Below the pieces are notes generated by a model, which saw only the letters and a program-made list of their open reading frames with translations, was not told the origin of the DNA and made no database searches. The translations under genes and the position numbers were made by a program. A stretch of DNA of 52,027 nt, from assembly GCA_947382355.1 (NCBI GenBank), contig CANCYR010000020.1, positions 1 to 52,027 on the forward strand. Reading direction: 5' to 3'. The DNA comes from an uncultured Lachnospiraceae bacterium (GTDB taxonomy: Bacteria > Bacillota > Clostridia > Lachnospirales > Lachnospiraceae). Every line of letters starts with the position of its first letter. Within the stretch, counting starts at the first letter, position 1. Of this stretch, positions 1-7,628 are shown one piece after another.

Positions 1-102
1 TATACCGACATATAAGAACTTCTAAAGAGATAATCTAAATTCACCCATAATTTTCGCAATAAAATAGCATGATTTTATGCAGAATTCCTTCTGCTGAGTT
101 AA

Positions 103-390
103 AATAGAGGAAATAAATTTTACGCACAGGAGACCAGTCCAGTTATAAAAAAACAAAACGAATGGATTCGAAAATCCCTTAAACGCAAAAAGAAAGAAAA
201 AGATCGGGGCATTGTTGATCTGATGATGATTATGCACCATTTTTTCAGGGAACTGCCGCTTTGGATCAATGAAATGAAGGATCCGAGGCATCTGTCTTAT
301 ATCACATACAGCCAGTGCGATTTATTATATATGGGGCTGTTGAAAAATATATGCGGTGTGAAAACCATGCATGCCATGGAGGAACAGAGA
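103..390 (+). pseudogene. Decayed transposase, N-terminal fragment
   Basis: One open frame without a convincing start runs from about 103; the first ATG is at 223. It contains the segments WINEMKDPRHLSYITYSQ, MGLLKNICGVKTM and HAMEEQ, which I recognise as the N-terminal part of a transposase-like family common in Clostridia (a DPRH motif, then a GLLKN..G motif). The similarity ends just after MEEQ, where the frame runs into unrelated sequence. No catalytic domain, terminal inverted repeats or target duplication can be seen, so this is a remnant. The family assignment is from memory and moderately sure. Confidence 0.5.
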
Positions 391-598
391 AAATATTACA
401 GTTGCTCCGGATACTCATGTGATACAGGCAAGTGTGAAATTAGGCGTTATTACAAACCCAGAATCTTCCCTGCCAAATGTACAGGAGATTGTGACTGCAC
501 GCTGGAAAGAACTGCTTCAGGAAACGGAGCATGTTCCGATTGACATACACACACCAATGTGGCTGTGGAGCAGAGGAAAATTTAGGCTGGAACTATGA
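372..598 (+). pseudogene. C-terminal gene fragment, possibly HhH-GPD DNA glycosylase-like
   Basis: In the +1 frame relative to the transposase remnant, an open stretch reads ITVAPDTHVIQASVKLGV, then ARWKELL and PIDIHTPMWLWSRG, ending at a normal stop (596-598). The DTHV..LGV pattern recalls the region around the catalytic Asp of HhH-GPD DNA glycosylases (endonuclease III/MutY superfamily). The N-terminal part, including any helix-hairpin-helix, is missing and replaced by transposase sequence. The family is tentative; that it is a truncated gene tail is more secure because it abuts the transposase fragment in a different frame. Confidence 0.35.
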
Positions 599-613
599 AA
601 GGAGGAATTTAAT

Positions 614-961
614 ATGCCGTTTACTGAAATATGCATTTATCAGGTCAAACCCCAAAAAATAGAGGAATTTGAAACACTCATGCAAGAAGCCAAAAGCTTT
701 TTGGAAAAGCAGGAGGGACTTCTGTTGCTCCGGCTCATCAAAAGGGGATATCACATAGACATGGAGCAGATTAAAGAAGGGCTTCCCCCTCTAAAAATCA
801 CCCGTATAGTAAAAAGTGTGAAATACATGCTCTATTGGGAATTTGATACAAAAGAAAGCTACGGGGTGGCACAAAAAAGCCTCTACGACAGCTATTGGAA
901 GTCTATCGAAAAGTGCTTGATAGTCCCCCATGATAAGTATTTAGGAGAAAGCCTTTGGTAA
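614..961 (+). CDS. ABM-fold (dimeric alpha/beta barrel) protein, putative monooxygenase
   Basis: This is a 115-residue protein with a strong ribosome site (AAAGGAGG) 7 nt before the ATG. The opening MPFTEICIYQVKPQKIEEFE, with a helix ending in KSFLEKQEGLLLLRLIKR and a later MLYWEFDTKESYGVAQKS, fits a one-domain ferredoxin-like dimeric alpha/beta barrel of the antibiotic-biosynthesis-monooxygenase type. Members of that superfamily range from quinone-forming monooxygenases to haem degraders and proteins without known substrate, so no reaction is assigned. It stands alone: broken genes lie upstream and a long hairpin follows within 20 nt, so it may be monocistronic. No signal peptide or membrane segment is visible; it is presumably cytoplasmic. 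Confidence 0.6.
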   Translation: MPFTEICIYQVKPQKIEEFETLMQEAKSFLEKQEGLLLLRLIKRGYHIDMEQIKEGLPPLKITRIVKSVKYMLYWEFDTKESYGVAQKSLYDSYWKSIEKCLIVPHDKYLGESLW

Positions 962-978
962 ACGGTTGCAAAAAGTGT

Positions 979-1027
979 AACAGTTCAGCCTGCGTCCTCA
1001 AATCCAAAACTTGCAGGCTGAACTGTT
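979..1027. repeat. Long perfect hairpin element with AACAGTTCAG ends (copy 1)
   Basis: Two perfect 15-nt arms (979-993 and 1013-1027) begin and end with AACAGTTCAG / CTGAACTGTT around a 19-nt loop. It lies 18 nt after the ABM gene stop. There is only a short T run after the right arm, so it is not a textbook terminator. A second element with the same 10-nt termini sits at 41925-41992. Confidence 0.7.
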
Positions 1028-1058
1028 TCCCCAAAAGTAATAAAAAATAAAAGGGTGG

Positions 1059-1087
1059 TTGATTTCTCAGCCACCCTGATGTATAAT
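1059..1087 (+). promoter_or_regulatory. Promoter for antisense RNA of toxin locus 1
   Basis: TTGATT (1059-1064), a 17-nt spacer and a perfect TATAAT (1082-1087) form a sigma-A type promoter. No plus-strand reading frame follows, but the transcript would run antisense into the small holin-like toxin gene at 1177-1260. An inverted repeat GGGTGG/CCACCC (about 1053-1075) overlaps the -35 box. Confidence 0.65.
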
Positions 1088-1093
1088 CTACTC

Positions 1094-1190
1094 AAAGGTA
1101 ATCGGATGTGATTCCGATTTGCCCTCAGTGTTGAATACTAAAGAAATCAGCACCTCAACTTTAGGCGGTAGGGGTGCTATTTCTTTTTGT
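1094..1190 (+). ncRNA. Putative antitoxin antisense RNA (type I toxin-antitoxin)
   Basis: Predicted from the promoter at 1059-1087 to a hairpin with arms GAAATCAGCACC (1143-1154) and GGTGCTATTTC (1173-1183), followed by a T run. The 3' end overlaps the toxin reading frame on the other strand, whose stop codon lies in the stem. This arrangement matches TxpA/RatA-like type I systems, where a stable toxin mRNA pairs with an RNA from the opposite strand. Ends are estimates. Confidence 0.5.
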
Positions 1191-1260
1191 TATGATTATC
1201 TATGTAAGACAAAGCCGCAAAAATTACTAACAACAAAGTAAGTACTTCCATTGTGTTCAT
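1177..1260 (-). CDS. Small holin-like toxin peptide (27 aa)
   Basis: The minus strand encodes MNTMEVLTLLLVIFAALSYI followed by DNHNKKK. This is a 27-residue peptide with a hydrophobic helix (about residues 4-20) and a short polar, basic tail, the form of the putative holin-like toxins of Firmicutes type I systems (TxpA/BsrG/Fst-like). A good ribosome site (GGAGGG) sits about 9 nt before the ATG. It has its own promoter at 1342-1370 and a facing antisense promoter at 1059-1087, and its stop codon lies in a hairpin that could end both transcripts. Such peptides insert in the membrane and depolarise it or disturb the envelope when overexpressed. Toxicity here is inferred from form and layout, not shown. 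A peptide of the same length with the same layout is at 31689-31772. Confidence 0.7.
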   Translation of the reverse strand: MNTMEVLTLLLVIFAALSYIDNHNKKK

Positions 1261-1341
1261 AAGGGCATCCCTCCTTCATGTACTAGAGGGCATTTAACAA
1301 TTGGAAAATCACACCCGAACTTCTTTCAACTATACGAAAAC

Positions 1342-1370
1342 ATTATATCATATAGCAAATACATGTTCAA
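1342..1370 (-). promoter_or_regulatory. Promoter of holin-like toxin 1
   Basis: Read on the minus strand: TTGAAC (1370-1365), 17-nt spacer, TATAAT (1347-1342). Transcription would begin about 70 nt before the toxin ribosome site, giving a long 5' leader as in other type I toxin mRNAs. Confidence 0.6.
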
Positions 1371-1533
1371 ACATTATTTATACTTTTTTGAACAAAAAAG
1401 TATAAATATCCGTTTTTCATCAGAGCGAGAGTGTGATTACATAAAAACACTTTCTGCCTGCAGCCGGTTCCTTTTGGGAGAAAGCTGTGGGCTGCACGGT
1501 TACTCTTTGTTCTAAAAAAATTTCCCCTCCCAC

Positions 1534-1562
1534 TTGCAATTCCAAAAAGAATATGCTAAAAT
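1534..1562 (+). promoter_or_regulatory. Promoter of the aspS-gatCAB operon
   Basis: TTGCAA (1534-1539), 17-nt spacer and TAAAAT (1557-1562) stand immediately before the T-box leader; the start of transcription would be near 1569. Confidence 0.6.
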
Positions 1563-1569
1563 GCACCAC

Positions 1570-1858
1570 ATAAGTTATGAAAAACAGCAAATGCAAAGAA
1601 GGAGACTCTTGCTAAAGAAGACGACAGGAAATAAAAGTCACCGACTGAGAGCTTTTTACGTCAGGCATGGTAAAGGGAACACTCCGGAGCAGACCGGTTG
1701 AACAAATGGAGCAGCCAAAAGTAGGCCGGTACGTAACTGTGCGTTAAACGGAAAAGAGGAAAGGCTTGTAAGTTTTAAGCTTTTTAAAAGCGGGTGGTAC
1801 CGCGGATAGAAGACTGTTCGCCCCGGAATACAAAAAATGTATTCCGGGGCTTGTTTTG
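1570..1858 (+). promoter_or_regulatory. T-box leader of aspS-gatCAB
   Basis: The T-box core GGGTGGTACCGCGG (1792-1805) is followed by a strong intrinsic terminator, CCCCGGAATA/TATTCCGGGG (1821-1849), and a T tract. The region before it (1600-1790) is the right length for stems I-III. Uncharged tRNA would pair with the T-box bulge and block termination, turning on the operon. GAC triplets occur in the proximal part (around 1620-1630), but I could not fold stem I well enough to choose between an Asp (GAC) and an Asn (AAC) specifier. Given the downstream amidotransferase, either is plausible. Confidence 0.85.
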
Positions 1859-1964
1859 TATATAAACCAAATATTCATGCAGATACGGCTTCTTGCAAAG
1901 CAGGACTTTTGGCGGGAAAATATGCAATGGACGGTAAGGTAACAGAAAAAAGGAGGAGCAGGTT

Positions 1965-3710
1965 ATGAAAAACATTTACAGGGATGTGACACTGAATCAA
2001 ATCAGTGAAGCAGACATTGACAAGGAAATCCGGGTGGCGGGCTGGATAGAAAATATCCGTGACCACGGCGGCGTGTCCTTTGTGGATTTAAGAGACATGT
2101 ATGCAGTATTGCAGGTGGTTATCCGTAATAATTCTCTTTTGCAGGGACTTAAGAAAGAGCAGGCAGTTACCATAAAAGGAAAGATTGAAAAAAGAGATGA
2201 AGAAACCTATAATCCAAAGATACCAACGGGAACCATTGAGTTAGAGGCACATGAAGCCGCCGTATTAGGAGAGGTATATGAAAATCTTCCCTTTGAAATC
2301 ATCACAAGCCGGGAGGTAAGGGAGGATGTGCGCCTGAAATACCGCTATCTGGATTTAAGAAACCAAAAGGTAAAGGACAACATCATATTCCGTTCCAAGG
2401 TCATTGCATTTCTTCGGGAAAAGATGACGGAAATGGGCTTTCTGGAAATTCAGACGCCGATTTTGTGCGCTTCTTCTCCGGAGGGGGCAAGGGATTACAT
2501 CGTGCCCTCCAGAAAATTTAAGGGAAAATTTTATGCGCTTCCTCAGGCGCCCCAGCAGTATAAGCAGCTTTTGATGGTTTCCGGATTTGACAAATATTTT
2601 CAAATCGCTCCCTGCTTTAGGGATGAGGATGCCAGGGCGGACCGCTCGCCGGGGGAATTTTACCAGTTGGATTTTGAAATGAGCTTTGCCACACAGGAAG
2701 AAGTATTTGCAGTGGGAGAGGAAGTTTTGACGGCTGCCTTTGAAAAATTTGCGCCGGAAGGTTTTTCTGTAACAAAGGCGCCCTATCCGATTTTCAGCTA
2801 CAGGCAGGCAATGCTGGAATTCGGCACCGACAAGCCGGATTTAAGAAATCCCCTTCGTATTATGGATGTAACGGAATTTTTCCAAAGATGTACCTTTAAG
2901 CCATTCCTTGGAAGGACGGTCAGGGCAATTAAGGTACATGCGGAAATGTCCAAGGGCTTCCATGAAAAGCTTTTGAAGTTCGCAACGGAAATCGGCATGG
3001 GCGGACTGGGATATCTGGAAATTATGGAGGATGGTTCTTACAAGGGACCAATCGACAAATTTATTCCGGAAGAAATGAAAGAAGAATTTAGAAGCCTTGC
3101 AGGGCTTAAAGCCGGAGACACCATTTTCTTTATGGCGGATAAAGAGGAGCGTGCAGCCTATTATGCGGGAATGATTCGGACGGAGCTTGGGGAAAAGCTG
3201 GATTTACTGGAAAAAAATGCATACCGCTTCTGCTATGTAAATGATTTCCCCATGTATGAAAAGAACCCGGACACCAAAGAAATCGGGTTTACCCACAACC
3301 CGTTTTCCATGCCCCAGGGCGGTCTGGAAGCATTGAATACAAAAGACCCGCTGGATATTCTGGCATATCAGTATGATATTGTATGCAATGGGGTGGAGTT
3401 GTCCTCCGGGGCTGTCCGCAACCACGATATGCAGATTATGGTAAAGGCATTTGAAATTGCAGGCTACGATGAGGAAACCTTAAAGAAAAAATTCGGTGCA
3501 CTGTACAATGCATTCCAGTACGGAGCGCCGCCCCATGCGGGAATGGCTCCCGGGGTGGACCGGATGATCATGCTCCTCAGAAATGAGGAAAATATCAGGG
3601 AAGTCATTGCTTATCCAATGAATGGAAATGCAGAAGACTTAATGTGCAAGGCTCCCTGTGAAGTGACGGAGCAGCAGCTTAGAGAGGTTCACATAAAGGT
3701 TCGCGACTAA
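1965..3710 (+). CDS. aspS: Aspartyl-tRNA synthetase (AspRS)
   Basis: This 581-aa class II synthetase attaches aspartate to tRNA. An N-terminal OB-fold anticodon domain (about 1-110) includes VAGWIENIRDHGGVSFVDLRD. The catalytic core carries QAPQQYKQLLMVSGFDKYFQ, then motif 2 CFRDEDARADRSPGEF, and near the end motif 3 GMAPGVDRMIMLL. A GAD insert lies between about 300 and 430, which is the bacterial form. The start has AGGAGG 9 nt upstream, and the gene follows a T-box leader. It heads an operon with gatC, gatA and gatB, so it is probably the non-discriminating enzyme that also makes Asp-tRNA(Asn) for GatCAB; that is inference from context. The SPGEFYQLD wording of motif 2 differs from the usual QPEFTQID form and reminds me of proteobacterial-type AspRS. 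Confidence 0.95.
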   Translation: MKNIYRDVTLNQISEADIDKEIRVAGWIENIRDHGGVSFVDLRDMYAVLQVVIRNNSLLQGLKKEQAVTIKGKIEKRDEETYNPKIPTGTIELEAHEAAVLGEVYENLPFEIITSREVREDVRLKYRYLDLRNQKVKDNIIFRSKVIAFLREKMTEMGFLEIQTPILCASSPEGARDYIVPSRKFKGKFYALPQAPQQYKQLLMVSGFDKYFQIAPCFRDEDARADRSPGEFYQLDFEMSFATQEEVFAVGEEVLTAAFEKFAPEGFSVTKAPYPIFSYRQAMLEFGTDKPDLRNPLRIMDVTEFFQRCTFKPFLGRTVRAIKVHAEMSKGFHEKLLKFATEIGMGGLGYLEIMEDGSYKGPIDKFIPEEMKEEFRSLAGLKAGDTIFFMADKEERAAYYAGMIRTELGEKLDLLEKNAYRFCYVNDFPMYEKNPDTKEIGFTHNPFSMPQGGLEALNTKDPLDILAYQYDIVCNGVELSSGAVRNHDMQIMVKAFEIAGYDEETLKKKFGALYNAFQYGAPPHAGMAPGVDRMIMLLRNEENIREVIAYPMNGNAEDLMCKAPCEVTEQQLREVHIKVRD

Positions 3711-3758
3711 AACAGGCAGGAAAGCAGTCCATAAGGGCAGGCTTACAGGAGGGAAAAG

Positions 3759-4052
3759 ATGGCAAACGTGATTTCAGATGAGACAATTGACTATGTGGGA
3801 ATTCTGGCAAAGCTGGATTTATCCGGGGAGCAAAAGGAGCAGGCAAAAAAAGATATGGGACGGATGCTTGACTATATTGACAAGCTGAATGAGCTGGACA
3901 CGGAAGGGGTAGGGCCTATGAGCCATGTGTTTCCGGTCAGCAATGTGTTCCGTGAGGATGTGGTGACAAACGGCGACGACAGGGCAAATACCATTCAGAA
4001 CGCGCCGGAGGAAAAGGACGGCATGTTCATGGTTCCCCGTACAGTGGAATAA
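3759..4052 (+). CDS. gatC: Asp/Glu-tRNA amidotransferase subunit C
   Basis: This is a 97-aa small subunit of GatCAB, the transamidase that converts Asp-tRNA(Asn) (and in some bacteria Glu-tRNA(Gln)) to the amide form. Typical features are an N-terminal helix with [18 protein letters not shown], a middle segment [20 protein letters not shown] and a C-terminal FREDVV. GatC wraps around GatA and stabilises its contact with GatB. AGGAGG lies 7 nt before the ATG. The gene is 48 nt after aspS and 23 nt before gatA, so all four are one transcript under the T-box. Length is normal for the family. Confidence 0.93.
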   Translation: MANVISDETIDYVGILAKLDLSGEQKEQAKKDMGRMLDYIDKLNELDTEGVGPMSHVFPVSNVFREDVVTNGDDRANTIQNAPEEKDGMFMVPRTVE

Positions 4053-4075
4053 GCGTAGCATAGAAAGGAAACGGC

Positions 4076-5536
4076 ATGGATATTTTAAAATTAACGGCTG
4101 TGGAGCTTGCAGCCAGAATAAAAGCAAAAGAAGTTACCGTTTTAGAAGCGGTGGAAGCGGTGCTTGGACAAATAGAAAAAAAAGAAGAGGAGCTTCACTG
4201 TTATGTTACCGTGGACAGGGAAGGCGCCATAAAGAGAGCAGGGGAAGTGCAAAAGGCAATTGATGAGGGCGCACTGACGGGACCATTGGCAGGCGTTCCG
4301 GTTGCCGTTAAGGACAATATGTGCACAAAGAATATGCTTACCACCTGCTCCTCCAAAATCCTGAACAATTTTATTCCCGCCTTTTCGGCAGAGGCGGTAA
4401 TCCGGTTAGAAGAGGCAGGAGCAGTCATTCTGGGCAAGACCAATATGGATGAATTTGCCATGGGCTCCACTACGGAAACCTCCGCCTATGGCGTAACGAA
4501 AAACCCATGGAATATTGAGCATGTGCCCGGCGGCTCCTCCGGCGGCTCTGCGGCAGCAGTTGCGGCGGAGGAATGCTTCTTTGCCCTTGGCTCCGATACA
4601 GGCGGCTCCATCAGACAGCCGGCATCCTTTTGCGGCGTGGTAGGCATGAAGCCAACCTACGGAACCGTATCCCGTTACGGGCTCATTGCCTATGGCTCAT
4701 CTTTGGACCAGATTGGTCCCCTGACAAAGGATGTAACAGACTGTGCCGCCATTTTAGAGGTGATTTCCTCCCATGATACAAAGGACTCCACCAGTGTGGA
4801 AAGAAAGGATACAGACTTTACAAAGGCGCTTGTGGATGACGTGGCAGGAATGAAAATCGGAATCCCCAGGGATTATTTTTCCAGCGGAATCGAGCCGGAA
4901 GTAAAGGAAGCTGTATTAGCAGCAGCTAACCTACTGAAAGAAAAAGGAGCAATTGTGGAGGAGTTTGATTTAAGTCTGGTAGAATATGCCATTCCCGCTT
5001 ATTATACCATTGCGGCGGCAGAGGCAAGCTCCAATCTGGAACGGTTTGACGGCGTGAAATACGGCTACCGCACAAAGGAGTCGGAGGGACTTCATGATAT
5101 GTACAAAAAGACCCGCTCAGAAGGCTTTGGAGAAGAGGTAAAAAGAAGAATTATGCTGGGCTCCTTCGTGTTAAGCTCCGGCTACTATGATGCATATTAT
5201 TTAAAAGCATTGAAAGTAAAGGCACTGATAAAAAAGGCATTTGACGAAGCTTTTGAAAAATATGACGTGATTTTAGGACCGGTTGCCCCCGCCACGGCGC
5301 CAAAGCTTGGCAGCAGCCTGGCGGACCCCATTAAAATGTATTTAGGGGATATTTACACCATTTCCGTAAATCTGGCGGGACTGCCGGGTATCAGCATTCC
5401 CTGCGGCATGGACAAGGCAGGGCTGCCTATCGGCCTGCAGCTTATTGGAAATTCCTTTCAGGAGAAAAAACTCATTCAGACAGCCTATGCCTACGAGCAG
5501 GCAAGAGGTGCTTTTGTGAAAAAGGAGGGAAACTAG
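4076..5536 (+). CDS. gatA: Asp/Glu-tRNA amidotransferase subunit A (amidase)
   Basis: The 486-aa amidase-signature protein releases ammonia from glutamine or asparagine for the GatB kinase site. The Ser-cisSer-Lys triad is visible as K79 (in PVAVKDN), S154 (in GGSSGGSAAA) and S178 (in DTGGSIRQPASF). These are the same positions I recall for the Staphylococcus aureus enzyme, so the protein appears intact. The gene starts 23 nt after gatC with GAAAGGAA upstream. Its stop is separated by one base from the gatB ATG, which favours translational coupling. Neighbours and T-box control link it to asparagine or aspartate supply. It is cytoplasmic and soluble. Confidence 0.96.
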   Translation: MDILKLTAVELAARIKAKEVTVLEAVEAVLGQIEKKEEELHCYVTVDREGAIKRAGEVQKAIDEGALTGPLAGVPVAVKDNMCTKNMLTTCSSKILNNFIPAFSAEAVIRLEEAGAVILGKTNMDEFAMGSTTETSAYGVTKNPWNIEHVPGGSSGGSAAAVAAEECFFALGSDTGGSIRQPASFCGVVGMKPTYGTVSRYGLIAYGSSLDQIGPLTKDVTDCAAILEVISSHDTKDSTSVERKDTDFTKALVDDVAGMKIGIPRDYFSSGIEPEVKEAVLAAANLLKEKGAIVEEFDLSLVEYAIPAYYTIAAAEASSNLERFDGVKYGYRTKESEGLHDMYKKTRSEGFGEEVKRRIMLGSFVLSSGYYDAYYLKALKVKALIKKAFDEAFEKYDVILGPVAPATAPKLGSSLADPIKMYLGDIYTISVNLAGLPGISIPCGMDKAGLPIGLQLIGNSFQEKKLIQTAYAYEQARGAFVKKEGN

Positions 5537-5537
5537 C

Positions 5538-6974
5538 ATGGCAAAGGAATATGAAACAGTCATTGGCTTAGAGGTCCATGTGGAGTTGGCAACCAAAACA
5601 AAGATTTTCTGCGGCTGCTCCACCGCATTCGGCGGCGCCCCCAATACCCATACCTGTCCGGTCTGTACCGGAATGCCGGGAAGCCTTCCGGTACTGAATA
5701 AGCAGGTGGTGGAATATGCCATAGCAGTAGGGCTTGCCACCAACTGCTCCATCACTCAGTACTGCAAATTTGACCGAAAGAATTATTTTTATCCGGATAA
5801 TCCTCAGAACTATCAGATTTCCCAGCTTTATCTGCCAATCTGCAGAAATGGCAGCGTGGAAATTGAAACGGAGGAAGGAAAGAAGCAGGTGGGAATCCAT
5901 GAAATCCACATGGAGGAGGATGCGGGCAAGCTGATTCATGACGAGTGGGAGGACTGTTCGTTAGTGGATTATAACCGTTCCGGGGTCCCGCTGATTGAAA
6001 TTGTTTCCGAGCCGGATATGAGAAGCGCGGAGGAAGTCATTGCTTATCTGGAAAAATTAAGACTGATCATCCAGTATCTGGGCGCTTCCGACTGTAAGCT
6101 TCAGGAAGGCTCCATGCGTGCCGACGTAAACCTTTCCGTAAGGGAGAAAGGCGCAAAGGAGTTTGGCACCAGAACGGAAATGAAGAACTTAAATTCCTTT
6201 AAGGCAATTGCAAGGGCAATTGAAGGAGAGCGCACCCGGCAGATAGAGCTGTTAGAGGAAGGAAAGCCGGTGATTCAGGAAACAAGAAGATGGGATGACG
6301 GTAAGGAATATTCCTATGCCATGAGGAGCAAGGAGGATGCCCAGGATTATCGTTATTTTCCTGATCCGGATTTGGTTCCTGTCCAAATCAGTGATGAATG
6401 GCTGGCAGAGATTAGGGAAAGGCAGCCGGAATTCCGTACGGAAAAGATGAAGCGGTACAAAGAGGAATACGGGATTCCGGAGTACGATATTGAGATTATT
6501 ACAAATTCCAAGCATTTAGCAGACCTGTTTGAAGCAACGGTTGCCATTTGCAGACAGCCTAAGAAGGTTTCCAACTGGCTTATGGTGGAGACCATGCGGC
6601 TGTTAAAGGAGCAGGACATGGAGCCGGAGGATATCCGCTTTTCGCCGGAAAATCTGGCAAAGCTCATAGCCCTTACGGACAGCCGGGCAATCAATTCCAC
6701 GGTTGCCAAGGAAGTGTTTGAAGTGATGTTTGACAAGGATATGGATCCGGAGGCTTATGTGGAGGAAAAGGGCTTAAAGACCGTAAATGATGAAGGCGCC
6801 CTTAGAAAGACTGTGGAAGAGATAGTGGCTGCAAATCCTCAGTCGGTAGAGGATTACCATAACGGTAAGCAGAAGGCAATCGGATTTTTAGTAGGGCAGA
6901 CTATGAAGGTCATGCAGGGAAAGGCGGATCCTGCCATGGTGAATAAGCTGTTGAAGGAAATGCTGGAAGGATGA
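5538..6974 (+). CDS. gatB: Asp/Glu-tRNA amidotransferase subunit B
   Basis: The 478-aa subunit phosphorylates the misacylated tRNA with ATP and transfers ammonia onto it. The N-terminal kinase-like domain opens with VIGLEVHVELATKTKIFCGC, followed by zinc-type cysteine pairs (FCGCS and TCPVC) and the conserved DRKNYFYPDNPQNYQISQ. The helical and YqeY-like tail domain (about 330-478) binds tRNA and ends in GQTMKVMQGKADPAMVNKLL. The ribosome site AAAGGAGG lies inside the end of gatA. A terminator follows 12 nt after the stop, closing the operon. Because a separate GlnRS gene is present at 15585-17261, this GatCAB probably serves Asn-tRNA formation only; that is inference. Confidence 0.96.
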   Translation: MAKEYETVIGLEVHVELATKTKIFCGCSTAFGGAPNTHTCPVCTGMPGSLPVLNKQVVEYAIAVGLATNCSITQYCKFDRKNYFYPDNPQNYQISQLYLPICRNGSVEIETEEGKKQVGIHEIHMEEDAGKLIHDEWEDCSLVDYNRSGVPLIEIVSEPDMRSAEEVIAYLEKLRLIIQYLGASDCKLQEGSMRADVNLSVREKGAKEFGTRTEMKNLNSFKAIARAIEGERTRQIELLEEGKPVIQETRRWDDGKEYSYAMRSKEDAQDYRYFPDPDLVPVQISDEWLAEIRERQPEFRTEKMKRYKEEYGIPEYDIEIITNSKHLADLFEATVAICRQPKKVSNWLMVETMRLLKEQDMEPEDIRFSPENLAKLIALTDSRAINSTVAKEVFEVMFDKDMDPEAYVEEKGLKTVNDEGALRKTVEEIVAANPQSVEDYHNGKQKAIGFLVGQTMKVMQGKADPAMVNKLLKEMLEG

Positions 6975-6986
6975 AAAGATGAAAAG

Positions 6987-7020
6987 AAAAGGACACCCTG
7001 ATATAAGGATGTCCTTTTTT
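6987..7020 (+). terminator. Terminator of aspS-gatCAB
   Basis: AAAAGGACA pairs with TGTCCTTTT around a short loop and is followed by a T run. It lies directly after the gatB stop and before the convergent Xre gene. Confidence 0.75.
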
Positions 7021-7051
7021 GTATGACAGAAAAATTGTGAAGTACTCATTT

Positions 7052-7462
7052 TTATTTCCCGTTATTTCGTTTGGTGGCTTTCAGGCCGCTTCCGTAAGTG
7101 TTTCGTTCTGCAATCATCTTGTTTTTAAAAGTAAGCAATTCCATGTATTCTAAAACACTGTCCAGATTTTCCCGGCTCATATTTAACAGAGTGTGGGTGA
7201 TATCGCTGATAGTAATGCCATCCCGGATGGGCTCGCTTAATTTCTTTACATCATATGGCAAATCGGTTCTGCCTAACAGGTAGTCGGTAGATACCTGAAA
7301 GAAGTCTGCCAGTTTGCAAAGTGTTTCAAAATCTGGTTCGTGTGCTCCGGTTTCATAATTGGAAACCGTACCTATGGAAATACTTAAAAAATCAGCCAGA
7401 TCCTTCTGCAGCAAATGTTTATCCTTGCGCAGCTCGGCTAAGATTTCTCCCATTTCTGCCAT
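7052..7462 (-). CDS. Xre-family transcription regulator
   Basis: This 136-aa protein has an N-terminal helix-turn-helix of the Xre/Cro type (about residues 6-62): MGEILAELRKDKHLLQKDLA, then SIGTVSNYETGAHEPDFETL, ending with STDYLLGRTDLP. The C-terminal half (about 75-130) is helical and probably a dimer or effector part; I see no membrane segment or peptidase motif. AAGGAG lies 6 nt before the ATG. It faces gatB across a terminator and shares orientation with the membrane protein at 7629-8297, 166 nt upstream. An inverted repeat in its own promoter region (7479-7512) could be its operator. Targets are unknown. Confidence 0.8.
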   Translation of the reverse strand: MAEMGEILAELRKDKHLLQKDLADFLSISIGTVSNYETGAHEPDFETLCKLADFFQVSTDYLLGRTDLPYDVKKLSEPIRDGITISDITHTLLNMSRENLDSVLEYMELLTFKNKMIAERNTYGSGLKATKRNNGK

Positions 7463-7478
7463 TTTTCTCTCCTTCTCG

Positions 7479-7512
7479 ACAAAATAACTATGTTTATTCT
7501 ACAGTATTTTGT
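7479..7512 (-). promoter_or_regulatory. Inverted repeat, candidate Xre operator
   Basis: ACAAAATA (7479-7486) and TATTTTGT (7505-7512) are perfect 8-nt arms 18 nt apart, just upstream of the Xre start and overlapping its likely -10 region (TAGAAT on the minus strand). Arms this size and place suit autoregulation; binding is inferred. Confidence 0.4.
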
Positions 7513-7628
7513 AGACGGAATGAAAAAACAAAAGAAAAACCATAATATAAAGAAAAAAACAGGGGAAAAATACAGGAAACCTAAAATGGAGTTTTGTTTT
7601 TCTAAAAATATTGCCGGAATAAGGCGAC

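Noticed and set aside
22-291. Minus-strand 89-codon frame at the left end
   Set aside because: Phe/Ile-rich, no ribosome site, opposite the transposase remnant that shows clear family motifs.
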